Assembly: GCF_016545825.1 (NCBI RefSeq)
Contig: NC_052614.1
Coordinates: 21,966,559-22,030,558, forward strand
DNA: 64,000 nt
From: Eucalyptus grandis
Taxonomy: Eukaryota > Streptophyta > Magnoliopsida > Myrtales > Myrtaceae
Direction of reading: 5' to 3'
In this document: piece by piece, positions 21,889 to 32,791 of the stretch
Position numbering within the stretch: position 1 is the first letter of the stretch
How the letters are laid out: every line of letters starts with the position of its first letter
The notes under the pieces: model-generated
The model's database searches: none
The model's input: only the letters and a program-made list of their open reading frames with translations
What the model was told of the DNA's origin: nothing
Program-made: the position numbers and the translations under genes

Positions 21889-24580
21889 GTTGGGAACGTC
21901 GACTCATCTTCAGAGGATTTTTCTGTAAATTGAGTTTTTTAGCGAAAAATCAAAGTATGGTTATTTTGGCTCGAAAAATTGGTAAGCCCATTTTTGGTCG
22001 CACTTTTGGGATCTAAGATGGTTCTATGGTCAAGGGAAATTGTGAATTTAAGTGTGGTTACATTAGATAAATTTATGGACATCAATTTGGCTCAATTGGA
22101 AGGGAATTGAATGGAATGGAAGGAATTTGATGTACAAATATTTTAAAATTCGTATGCCATCATGGATGAGACAAATTGGACCCATTGAAAGCTTGTTAAG
22201 GAAGATTAGGGGTGAGTGGACGGTGATATCATGTGAGGTTATGATGGGACCAATTTGGAGGGGGTGTTGACAAGTGGAAGTAGCTCATTGGCTCTCAAAA
22301 AGTGGGGCTCTCCCATCAATCTTCATCTTCAACCTTGAGAACCGGTTGGGGCAAGGAAAAAGGTGAGCAGCAACTGACCGGCAGCTTCCCCCCTTCGCTC
22401 GACGCTCGCCCGCACGTCCACTGGAGGTCTCGCCATCGCCGCCCTTCTGCGCATGTTGCTCCGCCTGCCAGCTCACTGCTCCACCTCTGTCCGAGCTTCC
22501 TGGCCGTCATCCTCTACAGCCGTGCATCCAAGCCATCGTCCAACGTTGCCAGTTGCTGCTCGCCATCACCAAGGCCGCCGGAGCCACCTCCTCAACCCGC
22601 CTGAGCCACCGTCACCCCTAGCTGTCTTCCTCCTCGCCGTTCTACCCATCTTCCTCTTCAGTTCAGTCTTGAGCAGTAGCTGGAGTTCCAGCAAGTGCCG
22701 GATCTTCAAGGCCTGTTTTAGGTGTCTTACGGTCCTCGCTTGGTGCCGCCACGTGGAGGTTTGTCGACCGCCTCGCCATTGTCTTCGCCGTGAGCTCATC
22801 GGAAAGCGATTCCGGTGAGTTTAGCCTCTAAACCTTGATTAGAAGCTTAATGCTGCTTAGTTGGGTGTTTAGGCTAAGCTAAGTAAGAGTAGGTGGATTA
22901 ATTAGTTTAGTTAAGTGTGGATTAGATTAAGGGGTGTGATTAGTTTATGATATAATTAATTAAGGCTAAGTAGATGTTTAGATTAGTCTAATCCTATTTA
23001 GACCTTATTGATTATTTTATATAAATTAAATATTTCGAATTTATTTAATTAATTAATAATAAAATATATTATATACATTAACAAAATATTATTATTTAAT
23101 TAATTTTCGGAATAAATTTAATTATTTAATATTTTCCGGAAATTATTCCGACACCTCAAAATTATCAAAATTTCGTGCTGATCGCTGTGATGTATTCAGA
23201 TTATGCAATTGATAATTGGATATTGCAAATTGAGTGTTGATTTGAAAAAATGTGGATTTTATTCATAAAATCCCACGTGTCGAGTTTTGACACCGAAATT
23301 GGATTTTAAATATTATATTAAATAGTGGGGTTTGAAAACTTAAAATATTAGTTTTCCAGTTCGAAACGTGCCCCCACACACGTGAATAATTTCTTGGGCG
23401 TTTTTAATATGAATAAAATAGGTCAGGATCACTATTTAATTAGAAGCCTTGAGTAAAATGCAAAGTATCCTAAGCCGAATATGAATTTATTGTGTGATGA
23501 TTAAGAGGAATTTGTCCTGAGTAGTTGAGTCAGACTTGCCCCTATATGAGATGCCCCACTCAACGGATGCGGGTCGCAGTCGATTCTAGGCGCATGCTCC
23601 TTCAGGAACGCCGTCAATGTAATGACGAAGTCATGCTCTAAGGTGGGAAGATTATGCCTGGCTAAACGCCAGTAGATAGCTGAATTGCGAGTAGGCTATG
23701 CTCATGTGTGGTAGTGAATAGCAATTGGAATGCATGTTGAGTGCTGTTGATTATGTGAAAGTGATTGTGCTCCAGTTGTTAAGTTCTTATTACTACATGT
23801 GATTAAGTGTTATGAATTGTACTAATTTGCAGGAAAGTCTTGAAGCAAGGTAAGTCTCATAGGTGATATGGCTAAGCCACCCTTAGACGTATTTCCTTTC
23901 TAATAGGAGTTTAGGGGATGCACTTGCTGAGACAATGTCTCACCCCATTGTGAGCCAAATATTTCAAGACCGTAGATGGCGATAGCCCCGGAGCGTTATG
24001 GTCTTCCCGTGCAGATTACCGAGCAGGTGCAAAGTTTTCCTGATCTTGGGAGTCATTGGATCTATGAGCTTATTAGGACCAGTGTCTGGATCAAAGAGGC
24101 ATTGTTTGTCAGGGTGCCTCATCAATACAGGGCATGGTTCCGCTTTGGAGCCAATGGTTTCAGGATCGGTCCTCTTAGTGGTTTTGATATTCCACATGTT
24201 ATGATTGAGGCCATCCTAGGGGAGGACGTAGTTGACCCTCTTGATGGTAGAGTGGAGGACCCGTCGTCTCCAGAGGTTAACGAGTCGGAAGTGAGATCAG
24301 TGAATAAGTCCGACTAAGGGTTATAGGATTGTTCCTTCTTTTTGGTAAACCGATCTTTTTGTAGGCTGACCCTTTTTGGTGTACATAAACTCTGACCATT
24401 TTTTGTGTACGTAAACTCTAGTGTTAATATAGCATGTTTGATTATGAATGGGTTTGTTTTCTGCTTTCCTATCCCGTGAGCTTTTGTCCAGGGTTTATAA
24501 TACGTTCCGCATGCACATTTTAAAATGAATGGGCTTGGCGACACTACTTGGAAATGTCGCAATTGCATGACCATGAAGGG
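21889..24580. mobile_element. Probable Ty3/gypsy LTR region
   Basis: The stretch 'gcacttgctgagacaatgtc' followed by 'tcaccccattg' near 23920-23957, and 'cacgtgtcgagttttgacac' near 23274, are phrases I know from plant chromovirus-type LTRs. A GC-rich leader-like block lies at 22360-22815, with open frames in both strands but no known protein. A 113-codon frame at 23976-24317 is also unassigned. Exact LTR ends and target duplication were not found, so the call rests on style. Confidence 0.35.
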
Positions 24581-26534
24581 ATGTTGGCGCGTATAGCATG
24601 TTATGTTTACCTAAGGTGTCCATGCATTTCTTCTTTATTTTTTCAGGATTGTTTATCCTAAACTAGGTGATCATGTGTGGTTGGGCATTTACATGCTACT
24701 TTATTGTAGAAAATGGGAAAAGAAATGAATCAATTGAATTGAAATTGCGAGACAGTAAGTAAATAACCCAAGAAAGCAGTAAATCTATAATGCAGTCCTA
24801 AGAAAGAGAAACGAAACTAAAGGACAATAAAGAAAAATCTCAAAACTCGTCGGGCTTTTATACAAAAACAAGAATCTGAGACAAATGTCGGGAATAAATA
24901 GTACAAAAGCATAGTCAGATTAGACATCAACTTTTTCACCATCTTCATGTCACCTCCATCTTCAAGATCCTAATCTAATATCTAGTCTAAGGATTGTAAC
25001 TAGGCACATACAACAGAAAAAAAAATAAGTATACACGTCAAAACAACCAAAAGCATAGCATCATGCCAAAGTCAATCAATCAAAGGAAGTTTAATTCACA
25101 AATTCGATTTGATCCTCAGGTAGGCCTTTATAGTTCATGCGTAAGTCCCTCTAAACCACTTACTCGATTCATTTTATGACTTACAACCACTATTGATCAC
25201 TTGTGTTCTCGTATGGCCAATAATACTTATAAGTCCCTAACAAAACGTTCTATATCATTCCCAAGATCTACCCTTGGTATCATGTATCGGCCCTAACATA
25301 CATCTAGAAGTCACATGCATGAATTTGAATAAAATATGCATACAGGTCTTTTGAACCTTATTTCTCAACTAATCAAACAAGAAAGTGAACCGTCGATAGG
25401 TCACTTATTACTAAGGGCATTTGCCAATCACGAACACGGGCGTTTCTAATGAATGACGTGATTATATACATGAGGGTACATGTGATATTTCAAAGACATT
25501 TTCTTGAAATCATCCACAAAATTTTTGAGACAGAGTGATGTCTCGCCTATGGAAAACATTCAATTGTCAAGGCTAGCTCGGGATTCGCATAAATGCACTC
25601 ACAAGTATCGCAGACATTTTGAATATAATCCAAACCATGACTTTCACAATTATCAAATCAAGATTTAAAGAATTTTGAAAATATTTCGAACTAAGGAATA
25701 CCTAGGTTATTGAGATTCTGGGTAAGGATTTTGCAGAGGTTACGCAAAATGAATTTAAACCAAGGCTGGCACCTTCATTCGCCAAGAATATGCATAGGAA
25801 CTTGTAAATAAATTCGGTATAGAGAATTAGAAGAGGATGGACACATCCATGCCTCATTCTACGAAGTTGAACAAATATCAAAAGAGTAAACCTGTAGACC
25901 CAAAGTTGCATAGAAGCATGCTAGGTTCACTCCTCCCCTTGATTGTATGATGTATCTAGGCCGGATATATAATGCATAATGTATGTATGTGTGCTTGATA
26001 CTGATCTAATCCTAAAGAATCATATTTTCATCATTGCGGAGAGGATTATGCAATTCATTGAAACATTTCCTAACCTCGACTGATCTTGGTCGTGCTGACC
26101 TTCCATGAATGTCTTCATTCGCTCGTTCCTTGGAGTGGTCCTTGTATGGCATACATACTGCCATTTCCCGTAAGGTGGGTGAGGCCGGGCTTGTGGGTGT
26201 GACCTGGAGCAACACAATGGGCTGGTTCACAAAAATTCGCGATCTTGCCTAATTTAATATTCCATGCGGACGTCCTATTTTAAGTAAAAAGTGACCCTAG
26301 TCTCTGAAAACTAAAGAAATGAGAAGTCTAGGCATACATTATAGACGTGTTTGCTTAGGGGTTAGATTCCGATTTACCGGCGAATTTAAAATGAGAAGGA
26401 GATGTTGGGGCAAAACAGTTAGCTGTCAATAACAGATACCACCGGTGACATTACACCATAAATTCTTGGGCGTGGGTAGAGGATCCCTCGAGGGTGGAGT
26501 AAAAATGAGTTGTAATGAAATTAAGATGCAAGGA
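24581..26534. other. Unassigned intergenic stretch
   Basis: I find no conserved domain on either strand. Small frames near 25702-25911 and 26012-26230 (minus) are not recognised. Scattered wording suggests decayed retroelement DNA. Confidence 0.3.
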
Positions 26535-27180
26535 AAATTCTAAATAAGGATTTGAAGTACCGTCGTTTTCTTAAATAAGGCCCGAAATGATCAAATCATC
26601 TCAAATAAAGGCCCAAAATGGCCAAATCGTCTTAAATGAGATCCTTTGGCTAGCCAGTGACTATTCCGGCCAATGAAGAAGTGGTACTTGGTAAAAAATT
26701 TGTAACTATATATTTTCTTCTTTTTCTATTTTCTTTTCTTTTTCTTTTCTTTTTGATGGCCAAGGGAGGTTGCCTACCTCAGGTGAGGGCAGCAAGGGCA
26801 TTCCTTACCAGATCCAGCGACAATAACCCTCGCCCAACATTGGCAAACGCAACCCTCGACAACCCTCGCTGAACCTAGTAAGGGTAGCCCTTGTTGGCGT
26901 TAGCCTAGGCGATGGCGGCCATCACCCAACATTGGTGAGGTGGCCCTCACCCAAATCCAGCGACCTCCACCATGGATGGTGGCGGGAAGGGTCAAAGAAA
27001 AAGAAAAAAATAGAAAAAAGGAAAGAAAAATAACTAAATAGAAAAAAAAAAAAAAAAAAAAAAAAATTTCAAATAAGGATTCGAATTGTAGCCATATTCT
27101 CAAAAGAAGGTTTAAAGTGGACATTGTTTTTTAGGGCCTCAAGTTGGCAATTTAGTCTCAAATAAGGCCCTAGCTTCACC
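26535..27180 (+). repeat. Dispersed repeat with 'aaataaggccc' ends and GC-rich core, copy a
   Basis: The left side has repeated 'aaataaggcccgaaatg' and 'aaataaaggcccaaaatg' words. The right side has 'aaataaggattcgaattg', 'ccatattctcaaaagaagg' and 'ctcaaataaggccctag'. Between them lie a pyrimidine tract (26710-26755), a GC-rich core of 'gagggcagcaagg'-type words (26760-26990) and a purine/poly-A tract (27000-27066). An inverted copy of both flanks lies at 35991-36790. The end words are in direct orientation, so this is not a simple inverted-repeat element. Confidence 0.55.
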
Positions 27181-27817
27181 AATTAACCATATCTTGTTCA
27201 CGTTTAGGGGCATTCTCGTCCACGTACTATTTTTTTTTGTTTATTTTTCTTTTTCTCTTTGTTTCATGTATTTGTTTTCTTTACCATGCGATAGTGATAT
27301 TTGAATATATTTTTGCTAACAATCAATCATAAACAACATGATTAGTAGAACGGTGAACTCCTGCAGATAAAGAAATAAACCAGTGCCCCGTCCAATGGGG
27401 CAACGGCGATCAGCTACATGTAAGACAAGTGTAATAACATGTTGAGTAGCTCTACTTTTCAAGTTGAATCCGCACAATTCGTAACCCTTCTTCATGTTGG
27501 TGCCCCCTTTCACTGTGAAACCATCAAGATATCAAATGTCGTTTCTCCTACAACCTGGGATTTTAGAAGTCAATAAGGATGCGGGATAATTTTGACTCAA
27601 AAACAGTGCTTAGTTGCCCAATTTATCCTTCACCAATCTTCGCTCTACCTCATCCAATTCAAAGAAATGAAACCAAAGAGCTCTGTTCTTATATTCCAAG
27701 TGGAGAGGTCCTTTGCCACCATTTCAGAGTCATACATAATAGAATAGTCACTATCAAGCAATGCCTCGTAAAAGTACTCTTCTTCCTCAACTAAGTCGAC
27801 CCCACTATCCATTGGCA
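27181..27817. other. Unassigned DNA upstream of the hAT capture element
   Basis: It should be intron or upstream sequence of the acetyltransferase gene whose last exons follow the hAT element, because the target site continues on its far side. I could not find the preceding exons of that gene here. Confidence 0.35.
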
Positions 27818-27825
27818 CGCAAACC
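27818..27825. repeat. 8-bp target duplication, left copy
   Basis: CGCAAACC here equals CGCAAACC at 32104-32111. A perfect 8-bp duplication is diagnostic of hAT-type insertion and fixes the borders of the element between them. Confidence 0.9.
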
Positions 27826-28480
27826 TAGGGGTGTCAATGGGTCGGGTCTGGTCAGATTTTGTTGTTACCCAACCCGACCCGAAACACAAAGGATCACACA
27901 TTGTGACCCAACCCGAACCGACACGGAACACATTAGAACCGACCCGAAACTCATTAGACCATCCAATGTGTTCCGGGTTGGGTCGGGTTGATGGGTTTCT
28001 TGCTTTTTTTTTTTTTTTAATGGGAACAGGTTATTATAAGAACCTGATTTTAACATCCATTCTTGCGAGTGATCAATCTAAGTATTTTTAACTGATAAAC
28101 ACTCAATAGCAGAGCACCAAGTAGAAGAACAAAGAGCAGTGAAGAAAAAATTCCAAGAAACCTAAAGCTTTGGCACTTCAACCTGTTGGGCAGGTTCCAT
28201 ATCCAAAAGAAAACTGAGTTTTTATCAAACTCATCCATAAGACCACCGCAAATTCCTTTTCGATTCTCATGATTTATGAAGAGACAATTACATTTTGCAA
28301 TAGTAAGTATCATTCCAGTAACACCAGTATCATTCCAGTAACACCTACCCGACTAGCCACATTAATGAAGTGCTGAATTGCAGAATTCAACTTAAGTTCA
28401 TGAAAGACCAGCTACATCGTGCTCCACTCTAGATACTCCAAAGAAACATACCAACCTAATACTGCAGTGATGAAGCTGCT

Positions 28481-28718
28481 TCATGCTAATCCACATTGTT
28501 CACTTGCTTTTTCTTTCTCAAAGGTATCAAAGTACTGATAAATGATGGTGACGGCGAGAAGAATCCCGGTCCCTGAGCCTATTGCCCCCATGAAATTTGC
28601 CAAAACAGTCAGTGCGCCGATGCACATGCCTCCAAATGCTGCAGCAGTGGGAATGTAGCGATTGAGCTCTTTCTGTAAGTTTGACTCACGATGGCCTGGC
28701 ATCACCATTTGTTGTTCC
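28481..28718 (-). pseudogene. SEC61-alpha fragment, last exon
   Basis: It encodes [19 protein letters not shown], then the last membrane helices ([19 protein letters not shown] type) and a stop. SEC61-alpha is the pore subunit of the ER protein translocon. The match is near-perfect until the end, where the usual ELGFFGF is replaced by EQCGLA. One conserved Asp (ADFMGA) is Asn here. The acceptor 'ttttag' at the right border is intact. With only about 170 of about 475 residues present in the element, no working translocon subunit can come from it. Confidence 0.9.
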
Positions 28719-29157
28719 TAAAATTGACAAGGAAAGAGAGATGTTAGGGAAAAGATGGAACTGTGCAAATCTGCATGACAAAAGGTGCAGATTAGGACCA
28801 GCAGACAATTTTGAAAGCAATTAGAATTTACCAAAAGAAACGACAAAGAACAAGTCATAAGTAGGTGGCTCCAGCAAAACACAGAAACATGTGGAAGATG
28901 CAAATCAGCTTATCAGAGATTTAAAAGCTCAACAAACAATAGGGATAGTAAAAGATGATTGTCGAAAAGGAAAAGCTCCCAATGAACTTGATAAATCCAG
29001 GGTCACTCGAGCTAAACGTACATAAAAGCCAAACAATTGTGGCCTCAAAATGCAAGCACGCAACTCTTGATACCCCATTATTTGAAACATAAGGTTGTTT
29101 CTCATTCAATTATTAGCAGACTCTGTCAAGAGAAATAAAGTTTCACACACTTCATAC

Positions 29158-29293
29158 CGTGAGCTGTCTGGCAACATCTTTAGCAGAGGATCCAGAAACT
29201 TCAATCCATGTTTTGGAGAACAGTGCACAAGCTGACAACATAAACACAAGATAGAAGAGCGCATGGAAGGGATTGGCTGCCATATCAGCCAAG
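29158..29293 (-). pseudogene. SEC61-alpha fragment, penultimate exon
   Basis: It encodes [17 protein letters not shown] and [19 protein letters not shown]. Acceptor 'ctgcag' and donor 'gtatga' are intact, and phases agree with both neighbouring exons. One substitution (QLK to QLT) falls at the donor-side codon. Confidence 0.9.
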
Positions 29294-29386
29294 CTGCAGG
29301 AGGATAGAGCAAAATGTCAACTGGTGAGTTTTCAAATCAACAAAGCCAGACTGAACATCATTTTTCTAAAAGGAACAGATAATCAC

Positions 29387-29514
29387 CTTGATGGAGTGGT
29401 GATATAGTAGGCGATAACACCAACAGGGACAGATTGGCCACCTGAGTACTCAGATTCTTTCCATTTACCCAAAAGGTTCACAATGAAATTTCCACTGTAC
29501 TTCCTGTGAAGCAA
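29387..29514 (-). pseudogene. SEC61-alpha fragment, third-last exon
   Basis: It encodes LLHRKYSGNFIVNLLGKW and YSGGQSVPVGVIAYYITTP, continuous in phase with the next exon across a GT/AG intron. Everything upstream in SEC61-alpha (the plug and the first seven or so helices) is absent from the element, so the capture took only the gene's 3' end. Confidence 0.9.
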
Positions 29515-30125
29515 CTGATGCCAACAACAAAGACCACAAGTAGGAAACTTAGCACGTGGATATAATTTCGCCCTAACTCAAATACAGCCTCTTGAATTGA
29601 GAGAAGGATGAGCAGAGACAATAAAAGGTCCTCCAAACGACGAAATGGTTCAATTTTCATGAATTAGGCTATGAAACCTAAAAGCTAGGACAAGCAACAC
29701 CAAGCTAGCAAATTAGTGACCAATAGAAAGAACGAGAATATCAGTTCACACCTAACCTAGAGAGAACATAACCAACTACTTCAATATCAGAGAAGACAAA
29801 TATACCAAAAGGTTCAGCAAAAAACCAGTCAAAGTCACAACCTCAAAAGTTATCACCCAAGAAAAAAACTACCAAAGTACACAGTCATCATCCTAGAGAA
29901 GTCACAGAAACACGTTCAGAGCTCCAAAACTATGAAATCACATCCACAAATCCCAGCTCTCAAATCAAGTTCCGAAATTGAATTGAAAACACAGAATTCA
30001 ACCGCAAGAAACATAACAACGACCAGAAAAGGGAAACGAGAATTAACCCAAAAAAAAAAATAGCAGAGCCTGGAAATTTCTCTCCTCTTTTTCCTCTTTA
30101 TAGAAAAACAGTCAAATTGGCTTAC

Positions 30126-30307
30126 TGGGAATGAACTGCGAAGGCCAGCTTGGTTGGCGGGGCACATAGCGGGAGGCTGCTTGTCGAAATTGTCCATCTG
30201 GGTATGCAGCATTTCGCAATGGGAAGGCCAGGGCCACCCGTGCCCTTATCGCCAACGATGACAAGCTTGAAGCCCGGGTGATTGAACATCTGCTGATTCG
30301 GCAAAGC
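30126..30307 (-). pseudogene. Chimeric exon: RAN start fused to an unidentified exon
   Basis: After a good acceptor (tttcag) the exon encodes ALPNQQMFNHPGFKLVIVGD then KGTG. This matches RAN GTPase residues 2-25, up to the start of the P-loop, with the second glycine of the loop changed. RAN carries cargo directionality in nuclear transport. At about 30234 the match stops, and a different sequence continues to a donor (CCCA|gtaag) at 30126. That second half stays open in the RAN frame but also reads HTQMDNFDKQPPAMCPANQ in another frame, which may be its original frame. I do not recognise its source. The P-loop lysine and all later GTPase motifs are absent. Confidence 0.75.
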
Positions 30308-30755
30308 CTGAAAGAGACACGCAAGGGAAACAACAACAATTAAAACAACAAACCAAATGAGATCGAAAAAATCCAAATTTTGCGATCACGTAGCCAGATC
30401 GCTCAGCTCCAGAACCCCAAAGGAAACAGCATCTGACCCGGACCCAAAAGCTCGAGAAGAATCACAAAAAGAATCGAGATTCAAGAAGACCCAGCAACAA
30501 CCAGAACGCGAGCTATTGATATAAGAATGGACGCGCGGAAAATGGAATGATGAAAAGGAAGGAAAAGCACATAAACCAACCCACCATTGATGATTGCGAA
30601 GAGGGTCGGGGATTTTTGGTGGATCGCAGAGACGGAGAGAATCTTGAGTAGGTTCGAAGCAGCGAGCGAAGTGGGAGAGGAAAGTGCAAACAGCCGTACC
30701 GGGAGGCTTCGGATGGAAGGGAAAGTGTGATTTCCCCTTTCTCTTTTTTCTTCTA

Positions 30756-30941
<186 letters not shown>

Positions 30942-31188
30942 CTAGGGTTCCGGCGTTGAGACGAGAGATGGAGACCTGGACGGCAACGGCGAGGCGGAGG
31001 CGTCTCGATCGGAGGGCGGCAGCGGAATCCACGATAAGCGCAGTCCTCGGAGAAGAAGCCGAAGGGGAGGGGTTTTCGAAAACACGGCTACGTCCGTTTG
31101 TGTTTGTTCTTTGTTAACGTGTTCCGGGTCGAACACTGTTCCACACCCGAACCCGACCCGAAACATGTGTTCCGCTTGTTTTGGACAC

Positions 31189-32005
31189 GCATGACAACCA
31201 TGTTCAGGAATAGTTTTAGAACAGAAATGGATTTTTATATTTTTATTTTTAGAAGAGTTCTAAGCAAAAATAATCATTTAAGTAATGATACAAAATTTCT
31301 ACTTAAAAATAAAAATTCGTTTGATAACAACTCAAAATTTCTTCCTTTTGGACGGTAGCGGCGACGATCGACGACCTTTAATATAAAAAATAAAAATAAA
31401 AATGATTTAGTAACAAAAAAATAATGAATAAAATAAAATAAAATAAATCATAAAAAATAAAATAAAAATATCATTTTATTTATTCTATTTTATTTTATTT
31501 TACGAATAAATTTATTTTAAAATGAATGAAAATAAAAAATAAAAATAATTTTATTTGGCAAAACACTCGAGGCAAATAAAAATGATTTATTTTTATTTAT
31601 CATAAATAAATTATTTTCAATAAATTTAATAATTTTTTAATAAAATAAAATGATAAATAAAAATAATTTATTTATTTTAATAAATTTATTTTTATTTTTA
31701 AATGAATAAAATGAATATTTTTATTTTTATTTTTAATAAAATGAGGAGAGGCGGAGGAAGAGGAGGAGGCAAAGACGTAGAGGAGATGAGGGAGGACTCA
31801 CCAAAATTATGGTTTAGTGAAAAAAATTATAATTTCTCTTCCGAAATCGAAGTAGAAAATTTTAGCTTCGATTTCTCTTCAAAACTTATTTACGGAATAT
31901 AAATCTATTCCAGAAATAGAAAACCGAATAGGTTTATCAACGGATTTTCTTCGAAACAGTGCGGAACGGAAAACTATTTTCGGAATAAATTTTGGGTTGT
32001 CATGC
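31189..32005. mobile_element. AT-rich MITE nested in the hAT element
   Basis: GCATGACAACC at the left and GGTTGTCATGC at the right are perfect 11-bp inverted ends. The interior is very AT-rich, with dense 'aaataaaa/ttttattt' words (31380-31740) and no coding region. It lies between two halves of the hAT element's right subterminal region, so it arrived after the hAT element was formed. No convincing target duplication was found. Confidence 0.55.
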
Positions 32006-32103
32006 ACCCTCTTTATGTCTGTTACCTGAAACATGTACTCAACTTGTTTCGTGTTCGGGTCGGGGTCGGGGTCGAGTCGGGTTGGGTTTTTTTGACACCC
32101 CTA

Positions 32104-32111
32104 CGCAAACC
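32104..32111. repeat. 8-bp target duplication, right copy
   Basis: CGCAAACC, identical to 27818-27825. It lies 21 bases before the first base of the following exon. Confidence 0.9.
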
Positions 32112-32131
32112 ATTAGCAAGGCGTCTCTTAG

Positions 32132-32431
32132 TTCAACCCAAAGGAGGCTTCTTCATCTCTCAATGTGAAGAATCTCGTGCTTCCTGCTGCAAAGGAAGCA
32201 GAATCGATATGGACGAACCGATTTGGTTTTGGCAAGATGACCCCAGAGGAGGTTTGTGAACGTGCATTCATCTATCCCCTCTTGAGCGGCAGATTTAAAA
32301 CGCTCGGTCTCATGCATTCATTTCTTTTGCAGTTGAAACAATTAAGAAGAAATCACCGGGTGATGGTCTTTCCAGGGACGACTGTGCTGCACAACACAGT
32401 TCCCGTGTTCCCTAAAACAGAGAGTAGTTGA
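32132..32431 (+). pseudogene. 3' end of a PHD-finger/GNAT acetyltransferase gene (IDM1-like)
   Basis: Two exons, 32132-32251 and 32333-32431, have intact borders (ctcttag|TTC; GAG|gtttg; tttgcag|TTG) and a stop at 32429-32431. They encode VKNLVLPAAKEAESIWTNRF, GFGKMTPEE and then NHRVMVFPGTTVLHNTVP. This is the C-terminal GNAT region of large plant nuclear proteins with Tify/Jas, PHD-finger and acetyltransferase parts, the group that includes IDM1, which acetylates histone H3 and influences DNA demethylation. The rest of the gene is not in this window. The hAT capture element lies in the preceding intron, 21 bp from the acceptor. It may be a true gene end with distant exons or a fragment; I favour a fragment. 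Confidence 0.65.
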
Positions 32432-32786
32432 ATCAACATATGATTCCTGTGGAAAAGTTTTTAGGGGGCGACACACAGTTTTGTGTCGGGTCATAAGTTG
32501 TATAGGGTTGTGAAATTTTTTGTATACGGTTGTTGAATATCGCCGATTAATCTTTTGAGAGTGTTAGGAATTTTTGGCTGCGTAGCGAGGAAACAGGAAG
32601 CGGGGTTTTGGAGCTGGGCGAGAGACAGCTAGAAATTTTTTTGCCAGCGTGTTTATACTTGAAATCACAGAAGATGATGGCGTAGAGAAAGGAAAAAAAA
32701 AATGAAATGAAAACATGAAACAGAGAGAGAAAGAAAAGAAAAATAAAGAAACCAATGTACTTGGATGAGAATGCCCTCGGATATGG
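32432..32786. other. 3' flank of the acetyltransferase fragment
   Basis: It contains no recognisable gene. It could include the 3' untranslated region. A purine-rich tract lies at about 32690-32750. Confidence 0.4.
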
Positions 32787-32791
32787 ACAAG

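Noticed and set aside
22302..22818. Overlapping GC-rich frames as a host gene upstream of 23976-24317
   Set aside because: No domain is recognisable, frames are open on both strands, and the context looks like the leader part of a retroelement LTR.
28481..30307. Functional SEC61-alpha and RAN genes
   Set aside because: Only three terminal exons of SEC61-alpha and about 24 residues of RAN are present, and both lie between the terminal repeats of one hAT element.
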